From Amphiura filiformis (Eukaryota; Echinodermata; Ophiuroidea; Amphilepidida; Amphiuridae): a DNA stretch of 64,000 nucleotides. The notes under the pieces were generated by a model. That model was not told the DNA's origin. It saw nothing but the letters and a program-made list of their open reading frames with translations, and made no database searches. Shown here piece after piece: positions 1-10,915 of the stretch (position 1 is its first letter; each line of letters opens with the position of its first letter). The stretch spans positions 30,440,848 to 30,504,847 of the forward strand of contig NC_092641.1 in the NCBI RefSeq assembly GCF_039555335.1. Direction: 5' to 3'. The position numbers and the translations under genes are program-made.

Positions 1-1909
1 ATTCATGATATTTGTTCGTATCGACTAGGAAGTAACATTGCACTATTTTTTTCAACATGTTTGTTGAGGCTACTTTTTATTAAGAGCACAAATCGCTCGG
101 TATAAATATGATTTCACTTTAAACATGGCGGACACAACACGAGTAGCGCGCTAGCTGTACAGGTGAAGCAAGGGACCGAACACGCTGATTAATATGATAG
201 TTTTGAAAAGCAGAAAACACTACATGTGGGAGAATTGTACACTTCATTAAGCGTAGGCCTACTTGTAGAAGAGCTACAATTGTTTAAGGTGCAAGTGGCG
301 AGCACAGATGCTGGACCATGGCGTGATGTTGCTGCTACGGAAATGCTTGAACCATTAATTACATTCGCCGATTCGGTATTCGCCATGTCTGTTTCTGGGA
401 AACGGGGAAAAAAAAAAAAAAACTTTTCACGACCGACCGACCCAATTTTTAAAATCCATTCGAGGGCAAGCAAACAATTTTTTTTTTTGGCCTGATGGGG
501 GCAAACTCATATTGTTGGTTTCCTTAATGAAAATAAAACGATGGTTGAAACATGTGCCTATATTGATGCCTTAGTCGCATATAACTTCTCAGTGCGATTT
601 CTTGGCACAAAGCAAAGTGTCACACTTTAATGGTTCATTTTGCCATTCTAAAAGGTGTGGGGTAACGTTTTGATGCAACAAAATGCCGATTCACTGGCCA
701 TCTCCCTGTGGTCCATTTGGCTTTCTTGAGACCGTAGCACATGTGTGTGATATATGGGTGATCAAAGGCGGTGCATCTGTAGTTTGCGCCTACATGTATG
801 TGTGTCAAAAGGATGCACTCGTTGGCTATTTTACATAATAGGTAGGAAATACTAGACTCAGAAGTGGTGATGACTTCAAATCAACCCTGTGACATGTTTT
901 TTTAGGAATGATTTCTGTATTCCTATACACCATGCATGTGAGGATGAGTTGAGTCAGTCCGGTATTTATTTCTAGCAATTATGTAAAAAGAGACAATGAA
1001 CATTTTGTAGCAGCCAGCCAGTAAGTGCATCATTTTGATATGTATGTACACATAAGACACTGTCGCGCACAGTCGCGCCTGCATCACATGTGGGTGGTGC
1101 TAACATATTAACATTTACCAAATTCAAAACCCAAAATATAACCTGTTTAAAACATTTTGAAAACATTTTGTTTGCTGGGTAATTGAAAAGTTGACCTTGC
1201 TGGAATGCTGTCTTCAATTGGCAAATTGTTCAATATTTTGACATGTCACATAATCTTGACTGCTATACATGTAAAATTTATATGAGAAGCATGGTTAAAA
1301 TTATACGCCCACCATGCTTTGACTGAATCGTTTCATAGCATGGTTTTGAGATCATCAAGATCAAGGGCCTATAATGTAAACCGTGCCTTGAATATAAGCA
1401 GTCAATACTATGTAGACATAGATTCTGTCACCTGACAGCAGTGGAACCCTAGGAAATCAACTTCTAATCGAGGTCTGTAGATCCGAAAAAAATGTTTAAA
1501 AAACAATAAGCTATGTTAAAAAAATCAAAAAGTGTCCCTAGGGGTCAAATTTATACAACAGGGTTGAAATTTCAAAATTGCTCAGATTTTATCAAAAACC
1601 ATGTCAAGGTATTTCTCTGGTCATAATGATTCGGGAAAAGTATAGTTTGATCTATGTGCGACATACCGTTCTTGAGATGCAGAAAGGTCACAATTGGGGG
1701 GTGGTCAGCTTTTTTGCACCGCAGGGGTCAAAAACTAGAAGTGCTCTGATTTCAAATAAAATTGCTCAAATTGTTTGTCATGGAAAAGGAACTCAGATAA
1801 GGAATAATTCTCACCTTCTATGATGCAATATGGTTGTTGACCTTTATTTCTGGATTTGGCAATAAAAAAGCATTCTAGACAGTGCATATAATTTTCTACA
1901 CATTTTCCT
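1..1909. other. Intergenic, no gene recognised
   Basis: I see no supported gene in this stretch. It is AT-rich, with short homopolymers near 410-425 and 480-490. A small open frame on the minus strand (ATG at 386) has no recognisable similarity. A relic of a CCCAGCAAACACA-type MITE lies near 1124-1182. The remainder is unassigned, possibly 5' or 3' flank of a gene outside the window. Confidence 0.5.
1124..1182. repeat. Relic of CCCAGCAAACACA-type MITE
   Basis: This segment resembles the right-hand end of the complete element at 49819-50224: both contain a stretch close to aaaatataacctgtttaaaa and end in TTTGCTGGGTA. The left end is not visible here, so it is a truncated copy. Confidence 0.5.
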
Positions 1910-3532
1910 GGGCTGTTTCACAATCAGGGTACACAAGGGTTTCACGAGGGTGCAAAATCAGAGTATCTTAATGTGATTGTTTTAAATGTTAAAGTGGTGT
2001 AAATATATCAAATTTTCAAGTTCTAACAATTATTTAGCCACTTAACCACTATTTTTTATCAAATATTATTTTTTACTTGGCTATGAAGGAAAATGGCCAA
2101 ATACCAAAGTTTACAAACAGCATTACAATGATTTGATACTGCCTTTTTTCAACTCCAAAGTTGTCTAATATTATTGCTGACAAATATAGCTTTCAAATGA
2201 TATACAGATTGTATATTATGTAAACATCAATTTTTTGCAGAATCATGTTAACTGGTGGAAATGGTTCAAATATTGAATTTGACTAAGAGAAGTTACTTGC
2301 AAGTTTACCAAAACAAGTAAAATCTACACAAATATGCATTTTCATGAAGCAGTGGGTTAGTATCTTGTCTCATGTCAAGTTTGGCGGTCATACTACTTAG
2401 CGTTTTTGAGATATGAAGGAAAATGTGTCAAAAAATGTCCCCTCTACATAGTTTTGTTGACTATTTGGAGCATAAAATCAAAATAATAACATCGACCAAG
2501 TGGATTTTGCTATTGTTATGTCTGTCTGTATCCAACCCATCTTCCTAGGTTCACTTTTCTTTAGTTCAAACAAAGACAATCCTATTATTTGAATAAAATG
2601 CAAAAACCATTGATTGTAAAGGAGGGGACACATTTTTTTTGACAGGTTGAAATCTTAAAATTGGAATTGCAAATTATTTCTCCAAAAATCACACTTAATT
2701 ATCATCAGCAGTCCCTATTATGAAATTTAACTACTTTTCACCACTCTATCGGTGTGGGAATATATAAAATTAGACAAAGTCATGATTTTGTATTATCAAG
2801 CGTAAAGGAGGGACATTTTTTTTTGTGGCAAAAGAAAAAAATCTATAGTGAATTTCAAAAATTGGTTCTTATCCCTACAATGGTTGCACCTTGAGCTATT
2901 AAAATGTAATTTAAAAACATGGTACCTAACTGCAAAAATATTGCAGAGAGAATAATGCTGTAAAGGAGGGACATGTTTTTTTGACATCACTTGGTAACAC
3001 TCGTCCCCACTCCGCCACTTGATGTACAATCATGATTTTTGGTACTTTGAATTACAGGATACACATGAAACTTTTCACCCATTCTGCACAATTCTTTAAA
3101 TTGATTTATAGTGCTTCATAAAATCAAATGTAAAGGAGGGGACATTATTTTGGAGATTTTTGACAAATCTTAATTTGGGTCGCATTTTTTCTGTAAATCA
3201 AATATGCAAATGATTTTTATTTCAAAACTTAGGTGCATATAACTACATTTAGAAATGTCACCCAGTAGTAAATTTAGAATTCCTTTACTATATAAATTAT
3301 AGCTTTCAAAATGTGTTTTTGAAGATGAAACATCAAAATGTCAAAAAAGTGAACTTTTCACCATATAATGAAAAAACTAAGGCATTTGTGTGATTTCTTT
3401 TATGTGTGATTTTAAGGGGAGTAGACATACTTCATTTTTAAATTAAAAGAAATCCTTCAGCTTCTTTCATTAAGCAGCAGGATGCTAAGAAACATGGATT
3501 TTGAAATATGTACCCTGATTGTGAAACAGCCC
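1910..3532. mobile_element. Non-autonomous DNA element with 23-bp TIRs
   Basis: The ends are perfect 23-bp inverted repeats beginning GGGCTGTTTCACAATCAGGG at 1910 and its complement ending at 3532. No transposase frame exists inside. The target duplication is not clear. The interior contains a degenerate tandem array at 2619-3300. Family unknown; the inverted ends are the only firm evidence that it is mobile. Confidence 0.6.
2619..3300 (+). repeat. Degenerate ~170-bp tandem array, four units
   Basis: The word TGTAAAGGAGGGGACAT, or a close variant, recurs at about 2619, 2801, 2961 and 3130, always followed by a T-run. Spacing is 160-182 bp. The sequence between the words is diverged, so this is an old tandem array inside the TIR-bounded element. 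Confidence 0.55.
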
Positions 3533-3906
3533 TTCTACAGTTGATTTGAAGTTGATTTCCATGGGTGCAGCATAGCTCCTTCCAACTCAATTAATGGGGT
3601 GGGTCATGGGCATTGCTTGAATTATTAGCCCCCTGGGCAACGGGCATCAAGCGAGTTTATCCAGCCCTGGAGTAATGGGCATATTATTCAAAACTATGCC
3701 CACAGTTTTGGCCAAATAAGATTACATAACTCTATAATTATCACAACAGAATTATCATAAATCAAAGCACACTGTAAGTTTGTATGACGTTAAAACTTTT
3801 TATGAATAAAAGAAAAGATAGTCACAACAAGACCACAAATCAAAGCTTTTGCAAGTTTTTATTTTCTTTGTAAATAGAGCCTTTGATGTTAATAATCACA
3901 AATTTA

Positions 3907-3960
3907 AACAGGTATTGATTGGTGCACAGCACTAAACAGGTATTGATTGGTGCACAGCAC
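3907..3960 (+). repeat. Short tandem duplication, 28-bp period
   Basis: The word aacaggtattgattggtgca and its extension gcac appear twice in direct tandem, 28 bp apart, just upstream of LINE relic A. It is outside the target duplication of that LINE, so it is a separate slippage or insertion scar. Confidence 0.7.
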
Positions 3961-4034
3961 ATGATATTAATTATTTTTCAATGCATGCAGTGCTTGTTGG
4001 CGATTCATGAACAACATTTAAACTTCCGGAGAAA

Positions 4035-4964
4035 TGGTGCCTGGGATCAATTTCTCGATTTATTCATGGCATGTGTTAGGGACTCCATACCTTCTCGCAC
4101 TCAAAGAAAACGTCCCAAGCCCTGGATTACACCAGAAATGCACAGACCCATCACTCGTAAACATGCCCTTTCTCGCAAGGCGAAGTCTTCTCAATCACAA
4201 ACTGATTGGGCTGCATTTAAAAAAACTCGTAACAGGGTATCCAATGGTATAAAAGCTGCTTACAGTAACTACCTTCATTCTGTCCTCACTGCTGACGACA
4301 GTAAAAACGCTTTTGGTCTTTTTTTTGTTCGTGGTCGCATAAAAAAAAAAGAACCCGATGTTAAATCATTTGTTGTCAACGGCAAACTGTGCTCTGCCCC
4401 GGCCGTTATTGCTGACAAGTTTAACCAAACTTTTGCTAGCTCCTTTACTCCCCCCACCTCTCCAGCCTTTGATATTACATCTCCCTTAGTACCTGTGACC
4501 CCCTTATGCTCCCTCCAAATAACCATAGACCAAGTTATACAATCGCATCAAAAAACTTAAAACTGATGGTGCTGTTGATCCCGATGGTTTGTCAGCGAGG
4601 ATGCTTAAGCTCTGCATGTACCAGGTTGCTCCAATTCTCACCAAATTATTTAATCTTTCTCTTAGTTCTGGTCACCTTCCTAGCGGCTGGAAACAAGCCA
4701 ATATTGTCCCTGTTTATAAAAAGGGGACCGCTCAAATGTTGCCAATTACAGGCCCATCGCTTCTGACTAGTATTGTCTGTAAAATGCTTGAAAGCATCGT
4801 GGCTGACAACCTTCGTGTCCATCTAGGTAACAACAATCTCTTATCATTAAGTCAACATGGCTTTAAGCCTGGTTTAGCATGCTGTACACTATTACTTGAT
4901 AAAACAAATGAACTCTTGGAATTAATGGACAGTAAATCTACTCAAGTTGACCTCATTTCTCTAT
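4035..4964 (+). pseudogene. Broken LINE ORF2: linker and RT finger region
   Basis: The first frame (to 4558) encodes the region between endonuclease and reverse transcriptase, with RKRPKPWITPEMHR and DWAAFKKTRNRVSNGIKAAY typical of CR1/Rex-like elements. A frameshift near 4550 moves the reading into a second frame containing DPDGLSARMLKLC, SGHLPSGWKQANIVPVYKKG and LTSIVCKMLESIVADNLR, the conserved RT finger motifs. Coding similarity stops at about 4964, where the sequence joins 3' UTR. The FADD catalytic box is absent. It cannot encode an active enzyme. Confidence 0.85.
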
Positions 4965-5272
4965 GTTTTGTTGTGGGGAGAGGGGGGCATTATCTCATTA
5001 TGTCGTGGTGTGTTTTTTTTCCTGCTTGGCTAAGTGCAATATATTGTGTCTCTTGTATCTTGGGGCTTCATGCTTCTAGTTTTAACATAGTGCTGTTTTT
5101 AGAAAATGTTTGTACTTTTAATGTGTATTTATAGTGCAATACTTTGTTTATTTTCATGACCAGCTTGCAAGGGTGGGGTCCACTCATCTTTTAGATGTCA
5201 GTGCTTTATTTGCCACTTTTGTTGGGCCCTGGCAGCCCTTGCTTGCTGGTCTAATTTTGCTGTATATTTTTG

Positions 5273-5632
5273 TAGTGCTGTAATCGATTGTCGTAAGTAT
5301 CGATAGTCGGAAAATACATAGACTTCCGACATGTCGAAACACTCAATGTCAGTATCGATACACAAACGACATGGCACACATGCTTAGATTATCTCAAATC
5401 AGGTCTCAAATTACCGTCAAATACTCAAATTACCGTCTCCCAATTTAGTTTTAGCTGTTAGGCTTCAATACACTTGTTGTTAACTTGTTTCTGGAACTTA
5501 CTGATAATAAAATTGGTAAACTCAAATCCGTGTTTCAAACTGCGTGAGTATCGATAATAGTATCGACATGTCGGATGTTTGCCTCCCGACATAATTTATC
5601 GATACCCAGAAAGCTTATCGATTACAGCACTA
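5273..5632. mobile_element. hAT-like MITE nested in LINE copy A
   Basis: Perfect 16-bp TIRs TAGTGCTGTAATCGAT bound the element. The 8-bp target duplication tatttttg is present on both sides (5265-5272 and 5633-5640). The orthologous position in LINE copy B (near 46755-46762) is uninterrupted, which confirms the insertion. An 8-bp duplication is the hAT signature; no transposase is encoded. The interior is rich in ATCGATA palindromes. Confidence 0.9.
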
Positions 5633-5954
5633 TATTTTTGTTGAAATGCCTAATGAATAATAAATAATAAATAAATAAATAAATAAAAACATTTAAACTT
5701 CCGGAGAAAAAGTTAAAATTGTGTGATTTTGTGGATACAATCAATTCCATTTCATTGTACATTGGTCAAAGTGTCTGGGGATGTGCCAGTTTTGGTGTAC
5801 CCTTTCAGCGATGAGGATTTTCAGTGACGTCCAATGTGCCCATTTGGGTGCTTTTTATGGAAAATTGGTATACTATGGGTTGCAAAAACAGCAAAAAGTA
5901 GGTGTAGGGAAAGTCAGCATCCGAAAGTCTGTATGGCACATCCCCGTACAAATT

Positions 5955-6180
5955 TTTTCTGCAAAACCTGATCAGATTCCTGCTAAACCTGGCCAGATTG
6001 CTGCAACACCTAATCAGATGTCTGCGAGGTCTGATCAGGTGTCTGCAAAACCTGACCAGATTCCTCCGAAACCTGGACAGTGTCCTGCAAAGCTTGGTCA
6101 GATTTCTGCAAAACCATTTTGGATTTCTTAAAAATTTGATCAGATATGTGCAGAACTTGCTCAGGTTCCTTTGAACTCTG
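5955..6180. repeat. 21-bp minisatellite at the 3' end of ZNF-A
   Basis: About ten imperfect 21-bp units of the form TCTGCAAAACCTGATCAGAT follow each other. On the minus strand they encode a heptad, roughly DQVLQKS, forming the ZNF-A tail. On the plus strand they are also open, encoding SAKPDQI heptads. The array runs past the ZNF-A stop codon at 6010. Confidence 0.85.
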
Positions 6181-8590
6181 GGAACCTTCTTGCAAAGAAG
6201 GTTTTCCTCCTTGTTGTTCATTCCTTGATCCTCCTCTTCTTTTTCTTTCATCTTTCCTCTGTCTAACTATTTTTCTCTTTTTTTGGCCCAAAGTTACCTC
6301 CGGGTTCTGTAACCCCTGAATATCTTCCCTTGAATTCAAGTTGAGATCAAGCTTGGCATGTGTCTTTGCTCCAGCCTGTATTACTAATGGTCTTTGTCTT
6401 TTAACCTTCCCAACTTTATGACCTGCAAGCTGGGCTGTCTTTTGTGGTCGTCCTCTATTACTCTTTTTCCCTACCTCAACTCCAGGGTCCTGCATCTCCC
6501 AAACCACATCCTTTGGATCCCCAACTGTTATTGAAGGCTTATTTTTATCTGATATCTCTATTGTCAAATCCCCCTTTGTCATCATTTTCTTAATTGTGTC
6601 CATATCAGCAGGTAAACAGGATATAACTACAGAATTTACACCAGCATCAGTGCTTGCAGATGAAGACGCAGACAATGTGTGTGGTTCTTCCCCAGATGGC
6701 TCTCCTATCTTGTCTGTAATTACAGAATGAAATACATCTCCAATTTTAGCTGCAATATCCGACGTCGATAACGTTGCCAACTTTGTTCCAAGAACCGGTC
6801 GCAAAGACATATTTAACTTACCCATGCGATGAAGCCTGCCAACCTTTTGAGCTGCAGTATCTGTTCGTGTGTAAACAGTCAAAGTTTTTTCAGATGTCCA
6901 AGAAACGTGGTCGGTTTTCTCCAAAGTCTGGCTTGATTTCTGCAAACCCTGGTAAGTTTTCTGTGATTCAACCTGTTGATCAGATGTATGTACAGTTGAC
7001 GCAGACTGTGCATCTGTTTCATTATCAAAGTCCAAGTTTTCAACTTGAGTTTGAAGTTCAGATGTAGACTTTCCTGTTGACAGATGTAACCCTTCATTTG
7101 ATCCATCGTTAGGCGATGATCTCATCCTTATATTTTTTCGAACATTTGATCCAGCTTCTTGTTCTGCAGTTTCCGGCTGATCTTTAACTGAAGAGTCTGT
7201 TACTTGAATGCTATAAATCCTTGGCTCATCAACATTTCTGGTCTTTTCTTTTGGCAATTCCGCCGTGGATGAAGAAAGACCTGTAGATGAGCTGGCACCT
7301 GCTGCTTTGATCAAAGTCACTGATTTATCTTCATTGACGTCAACTCTCATTTGGCCTTTACGAATCAAATTTGCTACTTGATCACACGAATTTGTGTAAA
7401 TGGTGAACACTTTCCTCGAACCATGTACATCACTGTCAACACCCCTTGCTTGTTTTTTTAATCCTCGTTTATTGGCAGCTAATGGGCGTCGATGGTCCTG
7501 TGTGTGCCTCTGCAAGGATTTTTTTGTTTGAAACAGTAACCCACATTTGTCGCATTCAGGTAACACGCGTGGTGGTGGATGCTGCTTTTTGTTATGATTC
7601 TTCAAGGAATTTTCCGTTTTACACACCGTTTCACATTTATCACATTTATAAGTAATACGTGGCTCTGGATGCTCTTTTCTTTTATGAGCCTGCAACGAAT
7701 CTCTGTTTGCATAAAACTTATCACACTTATCACATTTAAGTTTGTCAGTTGGATCCATATGAATCTTAATACCGTGCCATTCTAGGGATGTATTAGTTCT
7801 GAACAGGGTGCCACACTTTCCGCATTCAAAGTCAAATTTATGATTTTCTTTTAAGTGCTCCAGCAGCAGCTTAAACTCGATAAGTTCCAAGTCACAAGTA
7901 AGACACTTGTTGCTCTTTTGACCGGTAATGGAATTATGTTCGTTTCTAATGTGCTTCCGAAGAAATATGGGCCTTACTTTTTGAAAGCATATGTCGCACT
8001 TGATCCAGCGATCTAGCTCGTGAATAGACATATGATCGTTTAATCCTCGTAAATTAGCCAAAACTTTATTACAGTATTTGCATTTGAATTGCTCGCCATC
8101 ACTAATACCGTGCAAAAGTTGTGAGAGTCGCTCTTCCTCATTCCTTTGCCGCATATCTTACAACAGAACTGACGCTTATTCAAATGAACCCTGCGAAAAT
8201 GCCTCGTAAGTGCACGCTTGGCTTTGAACGTCATGTCGCACTTCTCACACTTGAAGGGACGCTCGACAGTGTGAACTACTTGATGGCGTTTTAGTTCCTT
8301 GGATGAAGAGAATATTTTGCTGCATGTCTGGCATTCGTTAACAGCTTCTGGGGATTGTTTCTTTGATCTTTTAATAAGCCCACTGGTTTCAACTTGATTT
8401 TCTGCGATGACATGCTGCACTTGTTGCTTAGGTCGAGGTGCTTGTCTGGCTGGTGTCTGCATTGTAGGTACATTGTGTTGAGTTGGTGTGACACTACTAC
8501 TATTCAATGCAGCAGTAAGTTCGTCCATCATATGGGAGACTCTTTGGACCTCCCAGCTGCTATCATCATCATGATCTTGCAGAGAGATAC
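6010..8590 (-). CDS. ZNF-A exon 3: C2H2 zinc fingers, AT-hook, heptad tail
   Basis: Main coding exon of a multi-finger C2H2 protein, probably a nuclear DNA-binding regulator. The acceptor is TCTATACAG before 8590, and a split glycine codon joins it to exon 2. Three fingers come first (ECQTCSKIF, FKCEKCDMTF, FCCKICGKGM), then seven more from FKCKYCNKV to PECDKCGLLF. A long Ser/Thr-rich linker follows, with three copies of a motif like KVFTIYTNSCDQVANLIRKG, an AT-hook-like NRGRPQK near 6455, and a heptad tail ending at the TAG at 6010. The reading frame shifts by one base near 8108-8126 inside finger three, in a run of four A; allowing for one missing base keeps the two halves in one frame and gives a protein of about 965 residues. 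This could be an assembly error or a true lesion. The bound site and targets are unknown. Confidence 0.85.
6885..6990 (-). repeat. Second heptad block inside ZNF-A
   Basis: A shorter block with the same 21-bp rhythm as the C-terminal array encodes VESQKTYQGLQKSSQTLEKT on the minus strand. Its phase and composition match the tail array, so both probably descend from one expanding unit. Confidence 0.5.
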
Positions 8591-8921
8591 CTGTATAGAG
8601 AAAAACATATCATTCAATCAAATAAATTTTCTGGGGGCAGAGCCTCCAACGTGGGGGGGGCATTTTCACTAATTTTGGCTAAAAAGTGGCTTTTCAACCC
8701 TCTTTTGAATTTTTCTGGGAGGGGGCCGAGCTGGGGCTAATGATTTTAGGTAACACAAGTTTCACAAAGCATGAGCATGATCACTCCCATCATGCATCAT
8801 TTCATTGTAAGGAGTAATGCTATATGTCTGGGTCCAAGTTGGTAGGATTATGATTTAATCTCCAAAATTTGCGAGATGATTTTATCCAGTCAGATCAAAT
8901 CATGTGCCAGGCCATTATCTT

Positions 8922-9083
8922 CAAGCATGAGACTGCACTTTCCTAAAAAAAACTGAAAAAACTGAAAATGCGCGTGAAATTGGGCAAAAAGTACCAAAAA
9001 CAGGCTGAAATTAAATAAAGTTGCGGAAATTTTGACTATAAAAAAAAACAATTCAGTTTTTAAACTGAAAATTCTCATGCCTG
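8922..9083. mobile_element. Short hAT-like MITE with CAGGCATGAGA ends
   Basis: The ends are CAAGCATGAGACT on the left and AATTCTCATGCCTG on the right, an imperfect inverted pair of hAT type. The flanks share tatctt, a partial target duplication. The element seems related to the copy near 12260-12507. Confidence 0.55.
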
Positions 9084-9219
9084 TATCTTAGTGCTGAATC
9101 TTTCTAATCAATACAAATAACTGCTGTGTTGTTGATATTGAGCGAGAGTGGATGAATGGGTTATCAAAATGCATAAATAAACCATTTTCTTTCTATGTCG
9201 AAATTTTTTTGAATATATT

Positions 9220-9400
9220 AAATTTTACTTCTAGGAGTGTTAAATGTCAAAAATATCAATTTTTAATAATTTGCCAATTTGCCATACAATTTGTAATATT
9301 ACAAATAAAAAAAAAATTATATGATATCAGAAGGACATTATTCCTCGTATTCAAAATGAAATTTGATGTGTCTGATGTGCTCTCATGTCACACAAAAAAA
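9220..9400. repeat. Fragment of the TTAA element family
   Basis: The words gatatcagaaggacatt, cgtattcaaaatgaaattt and gtctgatgtgctctcatgtc match the arms of the complete element at 15062-16311 with scattered changes. Only one arm is present. Confidence 0.6.
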
Positions 9401-9457
9401 TAATGTGCAAACACTGCTATCCACTCCTTTAATTAGTTCTAAAGCTACAGGCATATT

Positions 9458-9950
9458 TATAAAGTCTGCACAAAAAGTAACTCAGCTGTTATAAATACGC
9501 CTATAGATTCAGAACTAATAACTGTTTTCACAATATTTCAACATAAAAAGGATGATTTATTTACGGGCATTTTGATACCCCATTTGTCCAATGTTGTTCA
9601 ATATTGACAATACAGCAGTGTTTTGAAAGAAAAATACCCCAATTTAAAAGTTGCAGTTATTTGTATTGATTTGAAGTAAGCGCGAAGATAATGGCGGGCT
9701 TTACGTGTTTACAGTGCTGGCATATAACCATTGATCGCTGTAAACTGCAACTTTTAAATTCTGGTATTTTTCTGTAAAAGCACTACTGTGTTGTTAATAT
9801 TGAACGACATTTGACGAATGGGGTACGTATCAAAATGTGTGTAAATAAATCATCCTTCTCGCTATGTTGAAATATTGTGAAAACAGTTATTAGTTCTGAA
9901 TCTATAGGCGTATTTATAACAGCTGAGTTACTTTTTGTGCAGACTTTATA
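9458..9950. mobile_element. Palindromic MITE in ZNF-A intron 2
   Basis: Two arms of about 200 bp are near-perfect inverted repeats: TATAAAGTCTGCACAAAAAG at the left and its complement at the right, continuing through aactcagctgttataaatac. They are separated by less than 100 bp. The flanks fit a TA target duplication. No coding capacity. A transcript would fold into a long hairpin. Confidence 0.75.
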
Positions 9951-9985
9951 ATGGCTGCAATACCTTCTGTGATGTCTATACTTAC

Positions 9986-10157
9986 CAACTGTGTCACCTG
10001 CCTCTTGCAGTTGTTTTGATGACTGAGCACACATAACACTATGGCTGTCAACAATTCCACTGATGATAGTATCCAGCTGCAGGCCTTTTGTGTGACAACA
10101 AGCTGATGGAGGAAGTCCTTTGCTCTTTAGACGGTCTAATACCATTGTGACAAGCAC
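9986..10157 (-). CDS. ZNF-A exon 2: family N-terminal domain
   Basis: A 172-base exon bounded by acceptor TTTCTCCAG (before 10157) and donor GTTG|GTAAG (after 9986). It encodes 57 residues plus the first base of a glycine codon, including VLVTMVLDRLKSKGLPPSAC, KGLQLDTIISGIVDSHSVMC and QLQEAGDTV. The segment aligns with residues 60-135 of ZNF-B (TIQKYIASRLQPLLD, KGLTLEEILAIVVERHNALC), so both proteins share an N-terminal domain that I do not recognise as a ZAD, BTB, KRAB or SCAN domain. The exon is phase 0 at its start and phase 1 at its end, and it keeps the frame open from exon 1 through exon 3. Confidence 0.75.
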
Positions 10158-10784
10158 CTGGAGAAAGAGAGAAGAAGAGAACAATTTGTATCAAAAAAAA
10201 TTAAGAAACAGAACTTGTCTTGTAAGTAGCAGTGACAGCTCAAGAGAAGGCATGGGGAAAATGCCCCACACTCACTCAGAACTCTTTTCCCCAGATGCCG
10301 TCAGTAAAAACTCTAAATTGCACAAAATTTGTCCATTTCACAATGTTAAAGACTGTGAAGGATAATGAACATAAGGAAAGTCTCATTATTATGATCCTTT
10401 TTGGGCCCCATATGTGGGGCTTATGTTATCGCCCAGATGGTTGTTTGTTTGTTTGAAAGTAATGTCATGATATATGGATGCCTCGTTAATATTTGTTTTT
10501 TGGCAACTATAATAATAGGGAAGCACTGAAAGATAATAATTTTAAGCAGAATGTTAACATTGGTTTTTAGTCAAAATCAAAAGCATGAGTGTATAAAAGT
10601 AGGCAGAGGAATCGGTGCCCATTAAATTTCCAATCGCATCACCCGTGACCAGATCAGATGTTAGTCTTTGTACCAGCTTTCTTATTCTCCTTCGTGACAA
10701 ATGAGCACAATTCAGCTTGGAACTGAGACTAGCAATATTTAACGCCGTTTTGAACACCATATAAATGCACGGTCCACACATCAC

Positions 10785-10915
10785 AACTTTAGAACCAAGT
10801 ATACTAGACCTTCGGTGTTTTCAGTAAATGATAACCTATTGTATTTGTAATGTACTAATTACAGTAACTCAATTTTCCCCCATGGACCAGATCGTGTCAC
10901 ATATATATAACATCG
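10785..10915 (-). repeat. Dispersed repeat, inverted relative to 54840-54990
   Basis: Complementary words such as actttagaaccaagtatact, ggaccagatcgtgtcacata and gtaactcaattttc occur in the same order here and, inverted, at 54840-54990 and its tandem copy near 58120-58260. Element ends are not defined. Confidence 0.6.

Larger units (their letters stand above)
4035..5687 (+). mobile_element. CR1-like non-LTR retrotransposon, internally deleted copy A
   Basis: A 22-bp direct repeat (aacatttaaacttccgg and five more bases) brackets the copy at 4013-4034 and 5688-5709, so both ends are defined. It is 5'-truncated and ends in a short (AATA)n-type tail, as CR1/L2-type LINEs often do. The 3' untranslated part (about 4965-5687, minus the nested MITE) matches LINE copy B at 46413-46803. 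Between the reverse-transcriptase fingers and the 3' UTR the central segment, including the catalytic palm, has been lost. The clade assignment rests on motif recognition only. Confidence 0.85.
8591..9985 (-). other. ZNF-A intron 2
   Basis: Minus-strand donor GTAAG at 9985 and acceptor CAG ending at 8591 bound a phase-1 intron. It holds no exon I can see and is filled with repeats: a hAT-like MITE at 8922-9083, a fragment of the TTAA element family at 9220-9400, and a palindromic element at 9458-9950. Confidence 0.75.

Noticed and set aside
189-386. Minus-strand open frame starting MANTESANVINGSSISVAAT
   Set aside because: It has codon-like composition and could be a first exon leading out of the window, but no similarity, convincing donor or promoter supports it.
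5781-6131. Plus-strand frame of SAKPDQI heptads
   Set aside because: It is the opposite strand of the 21-bp array that encodes the ZNF-A tail; a 21-bp period keeps several frames open without meaning.
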